Source: Tetrapyrgos nigripes (Eukaryota; Basidiomycota; Agaricomycetes; Agaricales; Campanellaceae). From it: a stretch of 64,000 nucleotides of DNA. Positions 33,945 to 45,123 of this stretch are shown here, piece by piece; positions within the stretch are counted from its first letter, which is position 1, and the number at the start of each line of letters is the position of its first letter. The notes beneath the pieces are model-generated. The model was not told the DNA's origin. It saw only the letters and a list, made by a program, of their open reading frames with translations, and made no database searches. The DNA lies in assembly GCA_013368315.1 (NCBI GenBank), contig JAACJM010000086.1, forward strand, positions 1-64,000, read 5' to 3'. The translations under genes were made by a program, and so were the position numbers.

Positions 33945-34395
33945 CTAGACCTGAAGGAGTATTCCAAAAGGATATTAGGAGACAGTCACATTGCACTACT
34001 TCGGTCTTGGATTCTTAGCGCGTCTCAAAGCAACGTAGAGCAACATCTGTAAAGTGAACTTAGTGAAGGGTCTGTAGGCCAGAAACTTGGTCATAAAAAG
34101 GATCCATCTGAGCGATATGTATGAAGACAGCAAGGACTCACAAATTAAAGACTCAAGCACTGCCAGCTGCAGAGGATACACCCAACGTACACCTTTTCAT
34201 ATCCGACTCAGACTCCGGAGGTCAGACTCGCAGCCAAAGGAAGAGCTCGTTATGATCCGCTGCAGACGAAGAGGAGAAGGAGAAGGAGGAGTAGGGGTAA
34301 CCAGCTGGCCACGAAAAGTGAAACTTGAAGCGTTTCGCTTACGTTACTCTGAGTGCCGGTATACATATTTTTCAGCAGCTGCTCGGACCAGACTT
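33945..34395 (+). repeat. Dispersed direct repeat, copy 2 (partner 22020-22460)
   Basis: Matches the 22-kb copy in the same orientation over about 400 bp, through blocks such as CACTACTTCGGTCTTGGATT and GTCTGTAGGCCAGAAACTT. Differences include a three-fold GGAGAA expansion near 34270. Confidence 0.75.
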
Positions 34396-34920
34396 GAAAT
34401 CTGAGAATGAAACAAATTCGAATGAGCGACTTGAAAGCTGTACTTATTACTATATCCGCCCGCCTCCGTAATAAGTATGAAAAAGTCTACAAGGTCTGCA
34501 GTAAGTATGTATATAGTTGAAAAAAAGGACTCGGAATGACTCCGAGTCTGGTGGTGATCATGATATCAGGGAAACTTTTGGAAATTGGCAATAGTATCGG
34601 TGTTGTATGTGAATATGTGAATGAGTGAATGAATGTAAGCCCAATGAAACTCGAAAGGAAATAAAGATATGATAGAAGCCGTAGTGATAGTAGGAGTGAA
34701 ATGGATACAAAAGTCTAAAATACAGAACGTTGATATGTGCAGCCTGGACGAAAGCAGTATAGAGGACTGAGAAGGAATACGAAAGATGCATACTTAGTGA
34801 GTAGTAGAAGGAGGGAAAAGGAAGGAAGGAAGGACAGTGTGCAGTCCGAGTGAAAAACGTGTGTGCATAAAGGTCATGAAAAGTCGTAGAACAGAGACAC
34901 AGGTGGAGGAAATAAATAAA

Positions 34921-37900
34921 TCACTTTGAAGAAGTACTATTCGGTGAACCGTTAACATCATTGAAGTCGATAACCTCGCTGAGCTGACGACTCCGTTTCT
35001 GTGCAAGCTCGAGTTGACGTTGGAGGCTCCTACATAATTTAATCAATTTAGTCAGTCAGACACAACCGAGTCAACCCAAAAAGGTAAGAACATAAAAACT
35101 CACTTGAGCTGATTCTCCAACTCCAAAGCCCTCTCCTTCCCTCCCTGTCTCTCCCTTTTAACCTTCTCCTCCGCAGCCTTCAACCTCGCTTCATACTCCT
35201 TCACTCTCGCTTCCCATTTCGCATCTGCCAAAACACTCTTTTGATTAAGCGTCGCAATCTTTTCTTCAGTTGCTAAAAGCTGGTTTTGAGCGTTGTTGAG
35301 ACGTCTTTCGGCGTTGACAGCTCGGGTTGAGGCAGAGCGGAGTTCCATGGGGTCGGCTTGGCCTGGGCGTTTCATACCGGAGAGTTGGGCGGCTAGTTCG
35401 TTGTTGGTGGTCTGGGATGAAATAGGTTAGACGGTTAGACGATTAGGCTAGGCTAGGAGAAACAAGAAACAACACCAAAACAAAAACCCACCTTCAAAGC
35501 CTCCAACTCTCCCTCCTTCGCACTAAACTTGCGTCTCCAAGCAGTCTTGGTCTCAGCATACGCCTTGACACTCGTCTCAAACTTGTCAATTTGCTTCCAC
35601 CGATTCTCCAACTGTTTCCTCATATCATTCAGTTTCTCCGTAAACCGACCCTCAATCTCTTTGGACCGTTTATCAAAGTCGAGTTGGATTTGGCTGAGAG
35701 CTTTGAGACGAGTGATGAGGTTGTCGTGGAAGACGCTAAAGTTGGTGAAGGGTTTGGTTTCTGCTTGACCGCCTTTTTTCTGTAAAAAAACGTTGAAAAC
35801 GAATGGTTTAGCATAAATAAAGTCAAGAAAGAGAGAGAGAGAGAGAGAGAGAGAAAAGAGACACTCACAGGCGTCTTATCAACCCCCAAAATCTTATCCA
35901 TATACTGATAAATCGTCAACAACAACGTATTCCTCTCCGTGAGCTGATCCCTATACTGACTCTCCGCACTCAACAACGACCTCTGATCCTTTGACAACCT
36001 CATCTCCAATTCCGCAATCTTACTCTTGAACCCCCCAATCTCCCCTTCGGCCGCTTTCAAACTCGCTTGGACACTATCCAACTTTTCCGAAATATTTAAC
36101 CTCGCCTGGGTCTGTGCCGCCAACTGAGAAGCTAGGTCTCTATTCTCCGCGTGTAACTTATCCAAAGCACCATCCCGATCTCTAGATTTGGACTCTTTAT
36201 CATCCAATTCTTTCCTCGCACGACTCAACTCATCCTCCAACCTCTCCAAATCCCTCTTAAGCCTATCCACCTCCAACTGTAACGAAAACCTCGCAGTCGA
36301 ATGTGTCTCTCCCGCCTTTTTCGATTCCGCTTCCAACGTCTGCAGCGCTTGTTGTACTTGATCTAAATCCTCCTCTCTTTGATTTAACAAACTCTGTGAT
36401 CTAGCCAAGTCGTTTAGGGAACTTTGTAAAGCAGATTCTTTCGCTTCAAGTGCTCGGCGTTCAGAACGTAGTTGGATATCGTGTTCTTTGTCGGCTTCGT
36501 CTAGTTCGTTTTCGAGACGTTCGCGAGAGAGACGTTCGCGTTCGAGTTCGGTTACGAGGGATTCGACGTGAGAGGCTAGTTCTTCTTGGCGGGAACGGTG
36601 GGCGTGGATTTCTTGGCTGCAGGTTTCGTAGGCGTCGGTCATTTCTTCAAGTTGGGATTTGAGGGAGGAGAGTTTCTGGAAAGAGAAAAAGAGACTTGGA
36701 AAGCACGTAGAGTGACCCATGATGAGATTACACCTACCTCCTTCAATGCAGCCGCCAACGCCTCCAACCTATCCCTCTCGGCCTCTTCCTCCTCTCTAAT
36801 CCTATCACTCTCTTCCTTCAACCTATCATTATCATCTTCGAGATTATAAATCTGCTCAGACAATTTCTCCATCGCTTGATTGAGAGACTCAATTTCCTGA
36901 TCCTTGGCTTCACTATCTTGTTCCAGATGGGCTAGAGCAGCTTCGAATTTGTCGTGTAGATTGTTGGTGCCGGCTTCCAATTCCGAGATGTGGAGACGGA
37001 GGTCTTTGGATTCGGTTTCTCGTTCTAGGAGGACCTGAGGAATAAAGGTTAAAGTCAGCTAAAATTCCAAAGAGAGAGAGAGATAGAAAAACCCACATCA
37101 CGCAACTCCTCCTCCCTCTGCCTGGCCTCCTCCACCTCGCCTCTCCACTCATCCTCCACCTGAGCAACCATCTTCTCATGATCCCCCATCAACTCCTCCA
37201 CCGCCCTATCCTTCCTCTCAATCTCATCCTCCCTCTGCTGCAACTCAATCAACGTAGCCGCCAACCTATCCTTCAACGCATTCATATCATCCTCCAACCC
37301 TTCCCTCTCTTCCCTCTCTTCCAACATCATCAATCTCGATTCACTCCGTTCATGGTTTCTCTCGACAGAATCTGCTTCTAATTTCTGGTTTAACTGGTCG
37401 ATGGTTAAACGGAGAGATTCGATTTCGTCGAGGAGGTCGGCACGTTCGTCTTCGAGTTGGGAAAAGGCTTGACGGTGGTCATCGAGTTGGTTGAGGAGGT
37501 CGGTGTTTTCTTCTCTGAGGGCGTTGACGCGGCGGGATTTGTCCCCGTCTGTGGATAGATTACCGTTGGCTTCTTGCCTCTCAACGATATCTTGCAACCT
37601 CTCAATTTCGGCAAGGTTATCCTCCAACAAAGATTTCGCATTCTCCAACTGTTCTTCCAACTCGACATTTCTCTCTTCTGCTTCTCTCAACGCCGCTGCA
37701 TCGGCTCCAGTTCCAGTAGATGACCTCCTCCTCCTCAACTCCCTAATCTCCCTCTCTCTCTCTTCCAACTTTTCTTCCAACTCCCTTTCACGATTCCTAG
37801 ACACAGCAGCTACACCTGCCGACGAAGTACGTTGGTTTTGTAATCTCTCCAACTCTCTTTCTAATTCAAGTAAGAGTTTCTTGAGACGTTTGATTTCACG

Positions 37901-38626
37901 TCCACGGGAATGAGTTTCGATTTTGAGAGAAATGTTTTGTTTGAGAGCTGCGTCCATTTCTTCGGGAGCGAGAGAGGCGAGACGTTCTTCGAGGAAGTGG
38001 ACGCGGAGTTTGAGGTTGAAGTTTTCTTTGTTGAGGGAGTCGATGTGCTATAAGAAATACACATAGTAAGAGTTAGTTAGTTATAATGCCATAAAAACGC
38101 GTAGTAGAAAGAGATATCATATCATACACACCTTCTCCTGATCCCGAAGCGTCAACGTAGTACCCTTCGACCCAGGCGTCGTTTTCGTCCGATTGGCACC
38201 ACTCTTACTCTTCACAGCAGAATTAGTCCTCGAGGCGACGGGAGTATCCAAACTAGATATCCCTTCTCCCCATTTCAAACTCTTCTCCGCAGCTGGCGTG
38301 TCCAATCCTACTCCTAACGACTCGTCAGCATCTGCGTCTGCGTCTGCTCCTTCCTCGCTGCTATATCGTCTAGAAAGCGAGGATGAGGAGATGACTCCGA
38401 TGCCAGTTGCATCGCCTTTGTTCTTGTTGCGACGGAATCCAAAGCCCAGGGATGATGCGGGAGGAGAAGGAGTGGATATGGCAACTGAGGAAGGAGCGGT
38501 GGTTTGGGAGGAAGAGGAGGGTACACGGGCTGAGGGTCTTGGTGGTGTAGACATGTCGGGGGGAAGAGAGGCTAGGGAAAAGTCGCCGTTTGCGATGGAG
38601 TGGAGGGAGGAGTCGGGGAAGGCCAT
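34921..38626 (-). CDS. CM1-motif coiled-coil protein, Mto1/Pcp1-like gamma-tubulin complex tether (1084 aa)
   Basis: Seven exons close in phase: 38626-38132, 38047-37097, 37034-36738, 36675-35869, 35779-35492, 35411-35104 and 35029-34921. Residues 1-150 are Ser/Pro-rich and disordered. Residues about 156-190 carry the centrosomin motif 1 (LTLRDQEKHIDSLNKENFNL, then LRVHFLEERL), split by the first intron. In the family this motif recruits and activates the gamma-tubulin complex. The rest, to about residue 1060, is almost continuous heptad-type coiled coil (Glu/Leu/Arg-rich), ending in FNDVNGSPNSTSSK. Length and layout match fungal Mto1/Pcp1/ApsB proteins at spindle-pole bodies or septal microtubule-organising centres. 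I cannot tell Mto1 from Pcp1 without alignment. Intron 4 contains a (GA)n tract at about 35829-35854. Confidence 0.9.
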
Positions 38627-39154
38627 CCTGGAAGTAGACAAATGAGAAATAAAGATCCGAGTAAGGTCTAACGAATAATGAATGTCACCTCCTACTACTA
38701 CAGTGTCTTCAACGTGAAACAGTCGTGGCTCAAAAGTAAACCGACACACGTGATCGAAACGCGTTTTCCGTGCACGACGTCCACCAGCTGCGAGCACAGA
38801 GACACAGCTAAAAGATGGCTGGACACCGTATGCTTCAGAGCTATTAAGTATGTATATGCGTAGAAGTGGTAGAGAATGTGCAAGTCACCCAGGAAAATAC
38901 TAAGTAGTAATACTACCGAACACGGAAACACCGCGTCTTCTTCCGTGCTGTCATGTCTCGTCTCTTACGGCTTGCTGCTCGTAAAATGCCAGCACCGTCG
39001 GTCCCTCTTAGTTGAGTACTTTTTCCGCTGTATCGGAGCCAAGCAGTGAATGATGGTCTTGCTTGCCAAAAACCATCCACTCAAAGTGTTGTTCTGGAAT
39101 CGACAGAAAAGCCTAATAAACTCTTTACCCCTCGTAACTGTCTAGTACCCAGGA
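38627..39154. other. Upstream region of the CM1 gene, no gene seen
   Basis: No supported coding region. The promoter of the CM1 gene should lie at its left side. No TATA box or repeat I can defend. Confidence 0.4.
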
Positions 39155-39308
39155 CCACCAATGTCGACCTTCCTACCAGCAGCCCTTCTGCTTCTTCGCA
39201 TATACATCTCAGTACTACCTTAGGTCCCTACCCTGAATACCCTTGTTCCCTTTCTAATAGTCTATCCTCTATCCACCTAATGGCCCTTGGACTTGGACAT
39301 CAGAAAGC
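39155..39308 (+). repeat. Short dispersed repeat, copy 1 (partner 44640-44792)
   Basis: From CCACCAATGTCGAC to ACCAGAAAGCATG-type sequence, this matches 44640-44792 in the same orientation with gaps. It abuts the start of the PRMT-like fragment at 39310, and the partner copy is followed by unrelated DNA. Confidence 0.6.
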
Positions 39309-39309
39309 A

Positions 39310-39820
39310 TGTTCTCTCCCAGTTATGCGTTGTTGTACGAGTCGACGTTGGATTCTGTTTTGGTTGCTCGGGATCGTTTTCTTAAAGTAGGAGGCGTCAT
39401 GGCTCCGTCTCAGTGTCATATGATGCTTGGTTTGTGCGATGCCAGTGAGGTGAAGAAGGATAGGGGGGATGTTTATGGTGAGTGGCTTGCTCATTTGTTC
39501 ATGCCCTTTTCCAAGTATTTTCTCGCCTTTGCGCGTCTATTTCGTTCATTCATATATTCTACGTGCATGTATAATATTGATGTGGCCTTTGGGTGCTGGG
39601 AATGATAGTGCAAGGAGGAAGAGTAGTGCATCTGCTGTGGCCCATGTGCTGCGGCGTCTACAGGGGATGATAGTGTGACTAGTACGCTTGGGAAGCAGAG
39701 TTTGAAACACCCAAGAGGACGGTAACCTCGTTCAACACCGGCCCGCAAAGTATACTGCCTCATTGCCAGGAACAGACGTTGTTTTTGTTGAGAAGGGGTT
39801 TGTAGTGGATGGAGGTGAGT
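39310..39820 (+). pseudogene. Fragment of a protein arginine methyltransferase (PRMT3-like)
   Basis: The frame at 39318-39482 reads SYALLYESTLDSVLVARDRF, then LKVGGVMAPSQCHMMLGL and KDRGDVYG, the region after the double-E loop of type I arginine methyltransferases, closest in style to PRMT3/Rmt3. Near 39720-39795 a second piece reads VTSFNTGPQSI, then QTLFLLRRG, where relatives read THWKQTLFLLRE; here the frame breaks and a TAG follows. The S-adenosylmethionine-binding half is absent upstream, where a dispersed repeat begins. So this is a 5'-truncated, frameshifted remnant. Confidence 0.75.
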
Positions 39821-39955
39821 ACATTCAGACATGACCAGACGTGAAAACAGGTAAAGATGCGAGGTAGGGAGAATGTATTTTAGATAACGACGCCTGTTTT
39901 GCTTCCCTATGTCTTGAACCTATCCACTGCGTTTCAATCTTTATTCATCAACAGC

Positions 39956-40498
39956 ATACTACACCCTAATCAAACCCCAGCTCGTCGCACCCTTTCGTCT
40001 CGTCCGTCTCAGTCTCCGGATACACATCAAAGTCAAACGATTCCGATGTTGGATACCCCTGTGTGTCAGCTCGAGATCAACGGTATCAGACGGCTGAAGG
40101 ACGTCGATGACTTTGTTGGGGTTAAGAGGACCGGGTAAGTACATCGTTCTTCCTCCCTACGTACTCTCCGTACCTTTGGATCTCGAGTCTTCTCGAACTC
40201 ACTGTCTCATTCACCACCCTGATCTAGGCTCTACCACGTATCCTAGCCTTGACCGAGGTGCATCGCTGCCTTTATGAATCGCCTTCTCATGTTGTAGCCT
40301 GGAATCCAATCGCTCCCGACGGCTCCCTACGGGAGCGCCCTAGGCTACTCATTCATGAAACACCTACGACTCACTCACTCACAGCGGTTTTAGTGTCCCA
40401 AGAAAAAACTAGCATACTCATTTACTAGGATCCAACACGAAGATGTATTCGCCAAGGACTGGACATGTACATTTGGCATGCCTGGACCAAAAAGAAAG
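39956..40498 (+). CDS. Doubtful two-exon hypothetical fragment
   Basis: A frame ending LEINGIRRLKDVDDFVGVKR at about 40134 can be spliced (GTAAGT at 40135, TTTACTAG near 40430) to QHEDVFAKDWTCTFGMPGPK and a TAA. The splice closes in phase, but the intron (about 295 bp) is long for this genome, the start is not defined, and no family is recognised. It may be the tail of another decayed gene. A small hairpin of inverted GTAGCCTGG/CCTAGGCTAC lies in the intron at about 40293-40349. Confidence 0.3.
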
Positions 40499-40664
40499 TA
40501 AGTAGAAGACGGGAGTCATACATTCGACTCTATTTCTTGAATCCTCTTGGCCTGACAGTTAGTGACAGTGGTTATGTACATGATTCAACCCATCATATGT
40601 ACCACGATGAATATCAACACGTAACCGTAGCAGCCATGTAGGTACTCAGGTTACTTTCGCGACG

Positions 40665-40674
40665 TATAAAAGCT
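40665..40674 (+). promoter_or_regulatory. TATA box of the small secreted protein gene
   Basis: TATAAAAGCT, part of TATAAAAGCTAGAC, lies about 95 bp upstream of the ATG at 40763. The 14-bp core is identical to that of both M35 protease genes. Confidence 0.6.
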
Positions 40675-40762
40675 AGACGTTACTAGTATCCTTTCCTCAG
40701 ACTTCGCTCAGTAGTCTTGCATACTCGAACTCAAAAAAACTTTCATCGCCAACAACAACAAT

Positions 40763-41176
40763 ATGCGTAACTTCTTCGCTGCCACTCTCGTCCTCCTCAT
40801 CGCACAGATGACCATCGTTCTGGCGAATCCTCTTGAGGCTCGTCAGCAAGGTCAAGCATGTAAGCATCCTGTCGGCGTGCCATGATCATACCCAATACTT
40901 ATATATTCTTCCTCCTTTTCTCACTCTTTCTGTCTGGTCTTGAAATGATTATCTAGGTGACCCAGAAAATGTACGTGAACTTTCTTGAACTCTCGCAGCG
41001 AAACATGATGTCCTGACTGAGCTTCTTCCCTCCTACTATCTCTACTTATAGCCTTGTAAATATCTTTCATTCAGTGATTGAAGACACGAGTATTATTTTG
41101 TCCTAACAATTTCAATTTGTTTCTAGGCCCTACAGGCTTTTCGTGCTGTGTTCCCTCCGTTGAGGTAACTAGGTGA
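40763..41176 (+). CDS. Small secreted cysteine-rich protein
   Basis: Exon 1 (40763-40859) encodes a signal peptide MRNFFAATLVLLIAQMTIVLA followed by NPLEARQQGQ. Exon 2 (40957-40970) adds C-D-P-E-N. In the preferred model a 4-nt exon (41052-41055) and a last exon (41127-41176) add PCPTGFSCCVPSVEVTR and a TGA. This gives about 54 residues with four cysteines in about 15 residues, a pattern seen in small secreted fungal proteins. The alternative is to read exon 3 through from 41052, giving PCKYLSFSD and a stop; the Cys-rich ending makes the microexon model more attractive. EAR before Gln could be a processing site. Function unknown. The TATA core is shared with the M35 genes. Confidence 0.6.
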
Positions 41177-41718
41177 GTCGTTTTGGTTTTTTAGATCCTT
41201 CTGTGATAATTTATCAGCGTACTATCAGTGGAGTATGCGGTGAAGTCTGTACTTTGTAAACAACGACTCAGAATCATAAAGTCGGAAGGGGTAATGGTCA
41301 TCGGGCAAAAGTTTGTTGAGGAAATCCATGCATTCTATGTATTAGGAGAATATGTAGTGCGAATTACGAGGCCCTTGAGGGATCATGCAGTTTCCAGAAT
41401 ACTTTGCAAAGGGCTGTCTGAAGCCAGCCTACTATCTGCCACAATCTGCCACAATCGTAAGGTTTGTTTCCACAACTATCAAATCTTTTATTTTTTAGGT
41501 GAAAATGTACCAATCAAATAGGCCTTATGATTGACACGCGAAGCGGTAGCCTACAAAGCCTTCATGAAGACATTGAAGGAACTTGCGTTCTTGCTGAAGA
41601 CGACAAGCTACCGACGACGAAGAATATGACGGGCTGCTGCCAGTGATTCATTTTCTCTTGCAGAGCACCCTGAGCCCTCAGTTTTAGTTATCCATTATAT
41701 TCACATCCGACTATCATG

Positions 41719-43700
41719 TCATGGATCCTTATACAGCAACGCCGGCGCCGCCCGCGATGTTTCCTCAAGAACCCCGATTTTCTCCACTTCTCCACCGTTT
41801 TCATTGTCATCGCTGGCATTGCCAAAGACTCGATCGTACTCGGGAGGCAGCACAACCGTTCTGCGTTCACTCTCCTCGTACACGAAGGGACCGCCATCGA
41901 TTTCTCTTCGAATACGGGGGTGATTGGATTCCAAAGGCTGGGGCAAAACCTCGATGGGAGCAACCTGCAATTGCAATTGCGACGAGGGTGGCAAATCATC
42001 GGTATTCGTTTGTGGGTTGCTGACTGCGGAGATAGCCGTGGTTTCTTTACTGTTGGCTGCGTGGAGGCAGTCTGAGCGCTCTCACCTCGCTGAGGGCCTC
42101 GTTCCACTGGAGAAGCCACTGGTACTCCGATGCTAGATGAACCAAGAATGAACGATGGTTTTCATGAATTTAATTGGGCCCACTTACGGAGAGATAAATG
42201 GTTCTAGGTCAAAGTCTGAATAAGGGATGGCACCGTAACAAATTTTCGGACTCGGATGCGTTTCCGACGACATAGAAAGTAGACTCCAAGCGTGGAGAGA
42301 ATCAGGAAAGCCAAATCTCCGACAGCACCGCCTACAATAGCGCCAAGTGGAGGAGAACGGTCGCTAATAGTCGCAGATGCGGTCGAAGGAGACGGTGCTG
42401 GAGAAAAAGAGGTAGAGGAAGGAAAGCAGATGGATTGGAAGAACGGTCGTCACCACTAGTAATATTCGCAGATGCGGAAGGAGACGATGCTGGAGAAAAA
42501 GAAGTGGTGGTAGAGAAAGCGAAAGTGGGTGGATGGGACGAAGTCGAGGTTTCGGGAGAGATTTCAGAAACGAAAGACAAGGAAGATGGCTCAGAAGCGG
42601 TCGCTGTTGTCTGTACTTGGATTTCAAACCTGTCCAGTTCCACAGCCGAATCATTAAAAGGCCCCCGCGGGTCTTCCAAATTCATCAAAGTTATATCATG
42701 GACTGCAAAGTCTTTGAACTCATGGGAGAAAATTAAAACCTGTGGAACGAAACTTATCATCAGCGCGAACTGATCTTAGCGCAGCTAACCTCCAACAGCA
42801 CCGCCTACTTGAATAGCGCCAAGTGGAGGAGAACGGTCGCTAATAGTCGCAGATGCGGTCGAAGGAGACGGTGGGGAAAGTGGATGGATTGAAAGAACGG
42901 TCGCTACTAATAGTCGCAGATGCGGGAGGGGAGGGTGCTGGAGAAGGAGTGGTGGTAGAAGAAGCGAAAGTGGGTGGATGGGACGACGTCGATGTTTCTG
43001 GAGAGGTTTCAGAAATGAAAGACAAGAAAGATGGCTCAGAAGCGGTCGCTGGTGTCTGTACTTGGATTTCAAACCTGTCCAGTTCCACAGCCGAATCATT
43101 AAAAGCCCCCGCGGGTCTTCCAAATTCATCAAAGTTATATCATGGACTGCAAAGTCTTTGAACTCATAGGAGAAAATTAGGACCTGTGGAACAAAACTTA
43201 TCATCAGCGCGAACTGATCTTAGCGCAACTAAAAGCGAGTTACAAACAGGAGGGTCATTGCTGAACACGTTGGCTGAGGGGTCGAATGCATCAATGGGCA
43301 AGGCATTCGGGCTACGTGGGTCACAGGGGATTGGTCCGTCTATGTAAACCACATATTTTGCTCCATCAGGGCGCTTCATCCCATAGTAGTAAAAGGCGTT
43401 CGCGGGCACTGCAGAGTCTGTAAGCCTGCAGGTGTCTCCAAAGAATCATGATGCACATACATACCTGGAAAAGCTGCGATGATAGTCAGCATCCTACGCA
43501 TCAGCGACAATATGAAAACGTACTAAATGACGCGGTGGCAAAGGGTTCAATGGTTATCTGTACTGTACCACTTTCACCCCAAGTCCCACGTTGCCATAAA
43601 CCCGAGTACTTCAGAGACGAGCTTCCATCTCCAAAACTTTGATTTCTCAATCCTGTCGACATCTCTAAGGAAGAAGCTCCTAGGGCCGTGAGGAGGAGAA
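41719..43700 (-). pseudogene. Fungal cell-surface single-pass membrane protein, decayed, with internal tandem duplication
   Basis: Reading leftwards: a hydrophobic leader (FSLLLLTALGASS near 43690), an extracellular region (NAFYYYGMKRPDGAKYVVYI), two copies of a module (VLIFSHEFKDFAVHDITLMN, then NDSAVELDRFEIQVQT, then Ser/Pro-rich), a membrane span (GAIVGGAVGDLAFLILSTLG, then CRRKR), a juxtamembrane YSDFDLEPFISP and a tail ending in LPPEYDRVFG. This layout is common in Agaricomycete surface proteins of unknown role. Reading breaks are visible: a missing base in the first module (GGGGGCTTTT against GGGGGCCTTTT), a frame jump between the span and YSDFDLEPF, and another in the tail near 42000. 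No in-frame ATG precedes the leader. I therefore call it a pseudogene, though unseen introns could rescue part. Confidence 0.65.
42316..43237. repeat. Intragenic tandem duplication, period about 470 bp
   Basis: Units 42316-42788 and 42789-43237 both run from CAACAGCACCGCCTAC/GACAGCACCGCCTAC to CGCGAACTGATCTTAGCGCA. They cover an intron acceptor, the conserved module and the Ser/Pro-rich stalk of the surface-protein gene. Unit 2 lost about 25 bp and one base in the G/C run. Confidence 0.85.
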
Positions 43701-45123
43701 GGGAGAAGTAAAGGCCTGTTTCATCATCCCTTCTGCGCTTGTCGTGTTCTTAAAAACAGAAACACCAAGAACATCAGATCCATGAGACACCGAATCACTC
43801 CATCAGACCGGTATTCGATGTTTTAGACTCCTCCTCCCAGAAGTTTGATGGCCAATGAACATTCTTGACTAAGTCAGTACACAATGAATCCATACCCATG
43901 TCCTGGAGTTGGAGAGTTTGGTCGGGCTGGAGTTATCATTCTTTGGACTCTCGAGTTCTATGTGACTCAGTGACGGTTTGCTAGCCTCAACTGAAGAGAT
44001 GTGAACGTGTGAAAATTTTCCTCTTTTTGACGACGACGAAGACCTGCAACCAGTACTACTGTGATAGATCCACTCCATCCAGGGTATTGGAGTGAGGTTC
44101 TTCCTTGTTATGAATACAAAGGGGTGGATATGGTTGTGCTTTTGTGTGTCCCAAGTGTGTCCTCTTCTCTGTCACCAGATAAGCTGACCTACGCCTCAGA
44201 CGTGGCTGTTTTCTCCTGTGTCCACTCATGTCCAACGTCCAACTTTGCTGCAAGAAATGGTGCATCCAAGCTCAAGGATAGACTTATAGTTTCGTCACGG
44301 CTACGACCAAATGAGCGGTGCGAATACGTATGTAAGTCGTCGGGAAAGTGAGTTTCAGTCAGGCACCCTAACACAGAGGATACATAGAGACCAATTTCTT
44401 TTTTCTTTCGCAAGATGGACCTAGAGACTCCTACTTCTCGTAAATTTTTGCCTTCTTTCTAGCGTTCAGAAACTGACCAGAGTTGCACAGAATGACGACA
44501 GAAAACTACCGACTCTGTCAGCACTACTACGCTAGTCGTATACCCTCCTATCCCTTACTATGCTCAAACACATGGGCCTCGTACTACTGTCTGCATTGCT
44601 TCAGATTATCGAGACCTTAACAAGAGTTTGTCAGATTACCACCAATGTCGACTTCCACTTATCGCCGACATTGCATCCCACTGCGTCTACTACATATCTC
44701 AGCACTACCCTACCCTGAGTGCCCTCGTTCTTCTTCTATCCACCTGACCGCCGATATCGGATCTTGGATACCAGAAAGCATGGTTCGCTCATAAAGGGCC
44801 AATGTAACGCGCAACGTGCACAGGACCGCCGTGACCGACGCTTTGACCTCCCAGTCCCATTGTTCTCCATATCCAACAGTGTCCCACGAAACAGCCCCCA
44901 ATGAAAGCGACACACGGTGCTCAACCTACCCTTCTTCCTGACCATCACCGTTGAAGCCCTCCAGAGCAGTAGCTGTCCGCTGTGTTGCATTGCTAAAGCT
45001 TTTCACGTATACTCTTGCTACATCCTTCTTGTTATTTCAACGTATCGGTACGTCATTTCTTGGGTTCTATCTTCTCTGATGTTCATTGTTCTATTTTCTA
45101 GCAGTTTAACGAAAACTTTTACG
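43701..45123. other. Intergenic region with one dispersed repeat copy
   Basis: A 97-codon plus frame (44061-44351) has no domain. The repeat at 44640-44792 matches 39155-39308. The right end is the promoter/leader of the gene at 45124; a CT-rich tract with TTTCTAG just before the ATG could be a leader intron acceptor. Confidence 0.4.

Noticed and set aside
36450..36849. Plus-strand open frames opposite the CM1 gene
   Set aside because: They are mirror frames of the Glu/Arg-rich coiled-coil exons.
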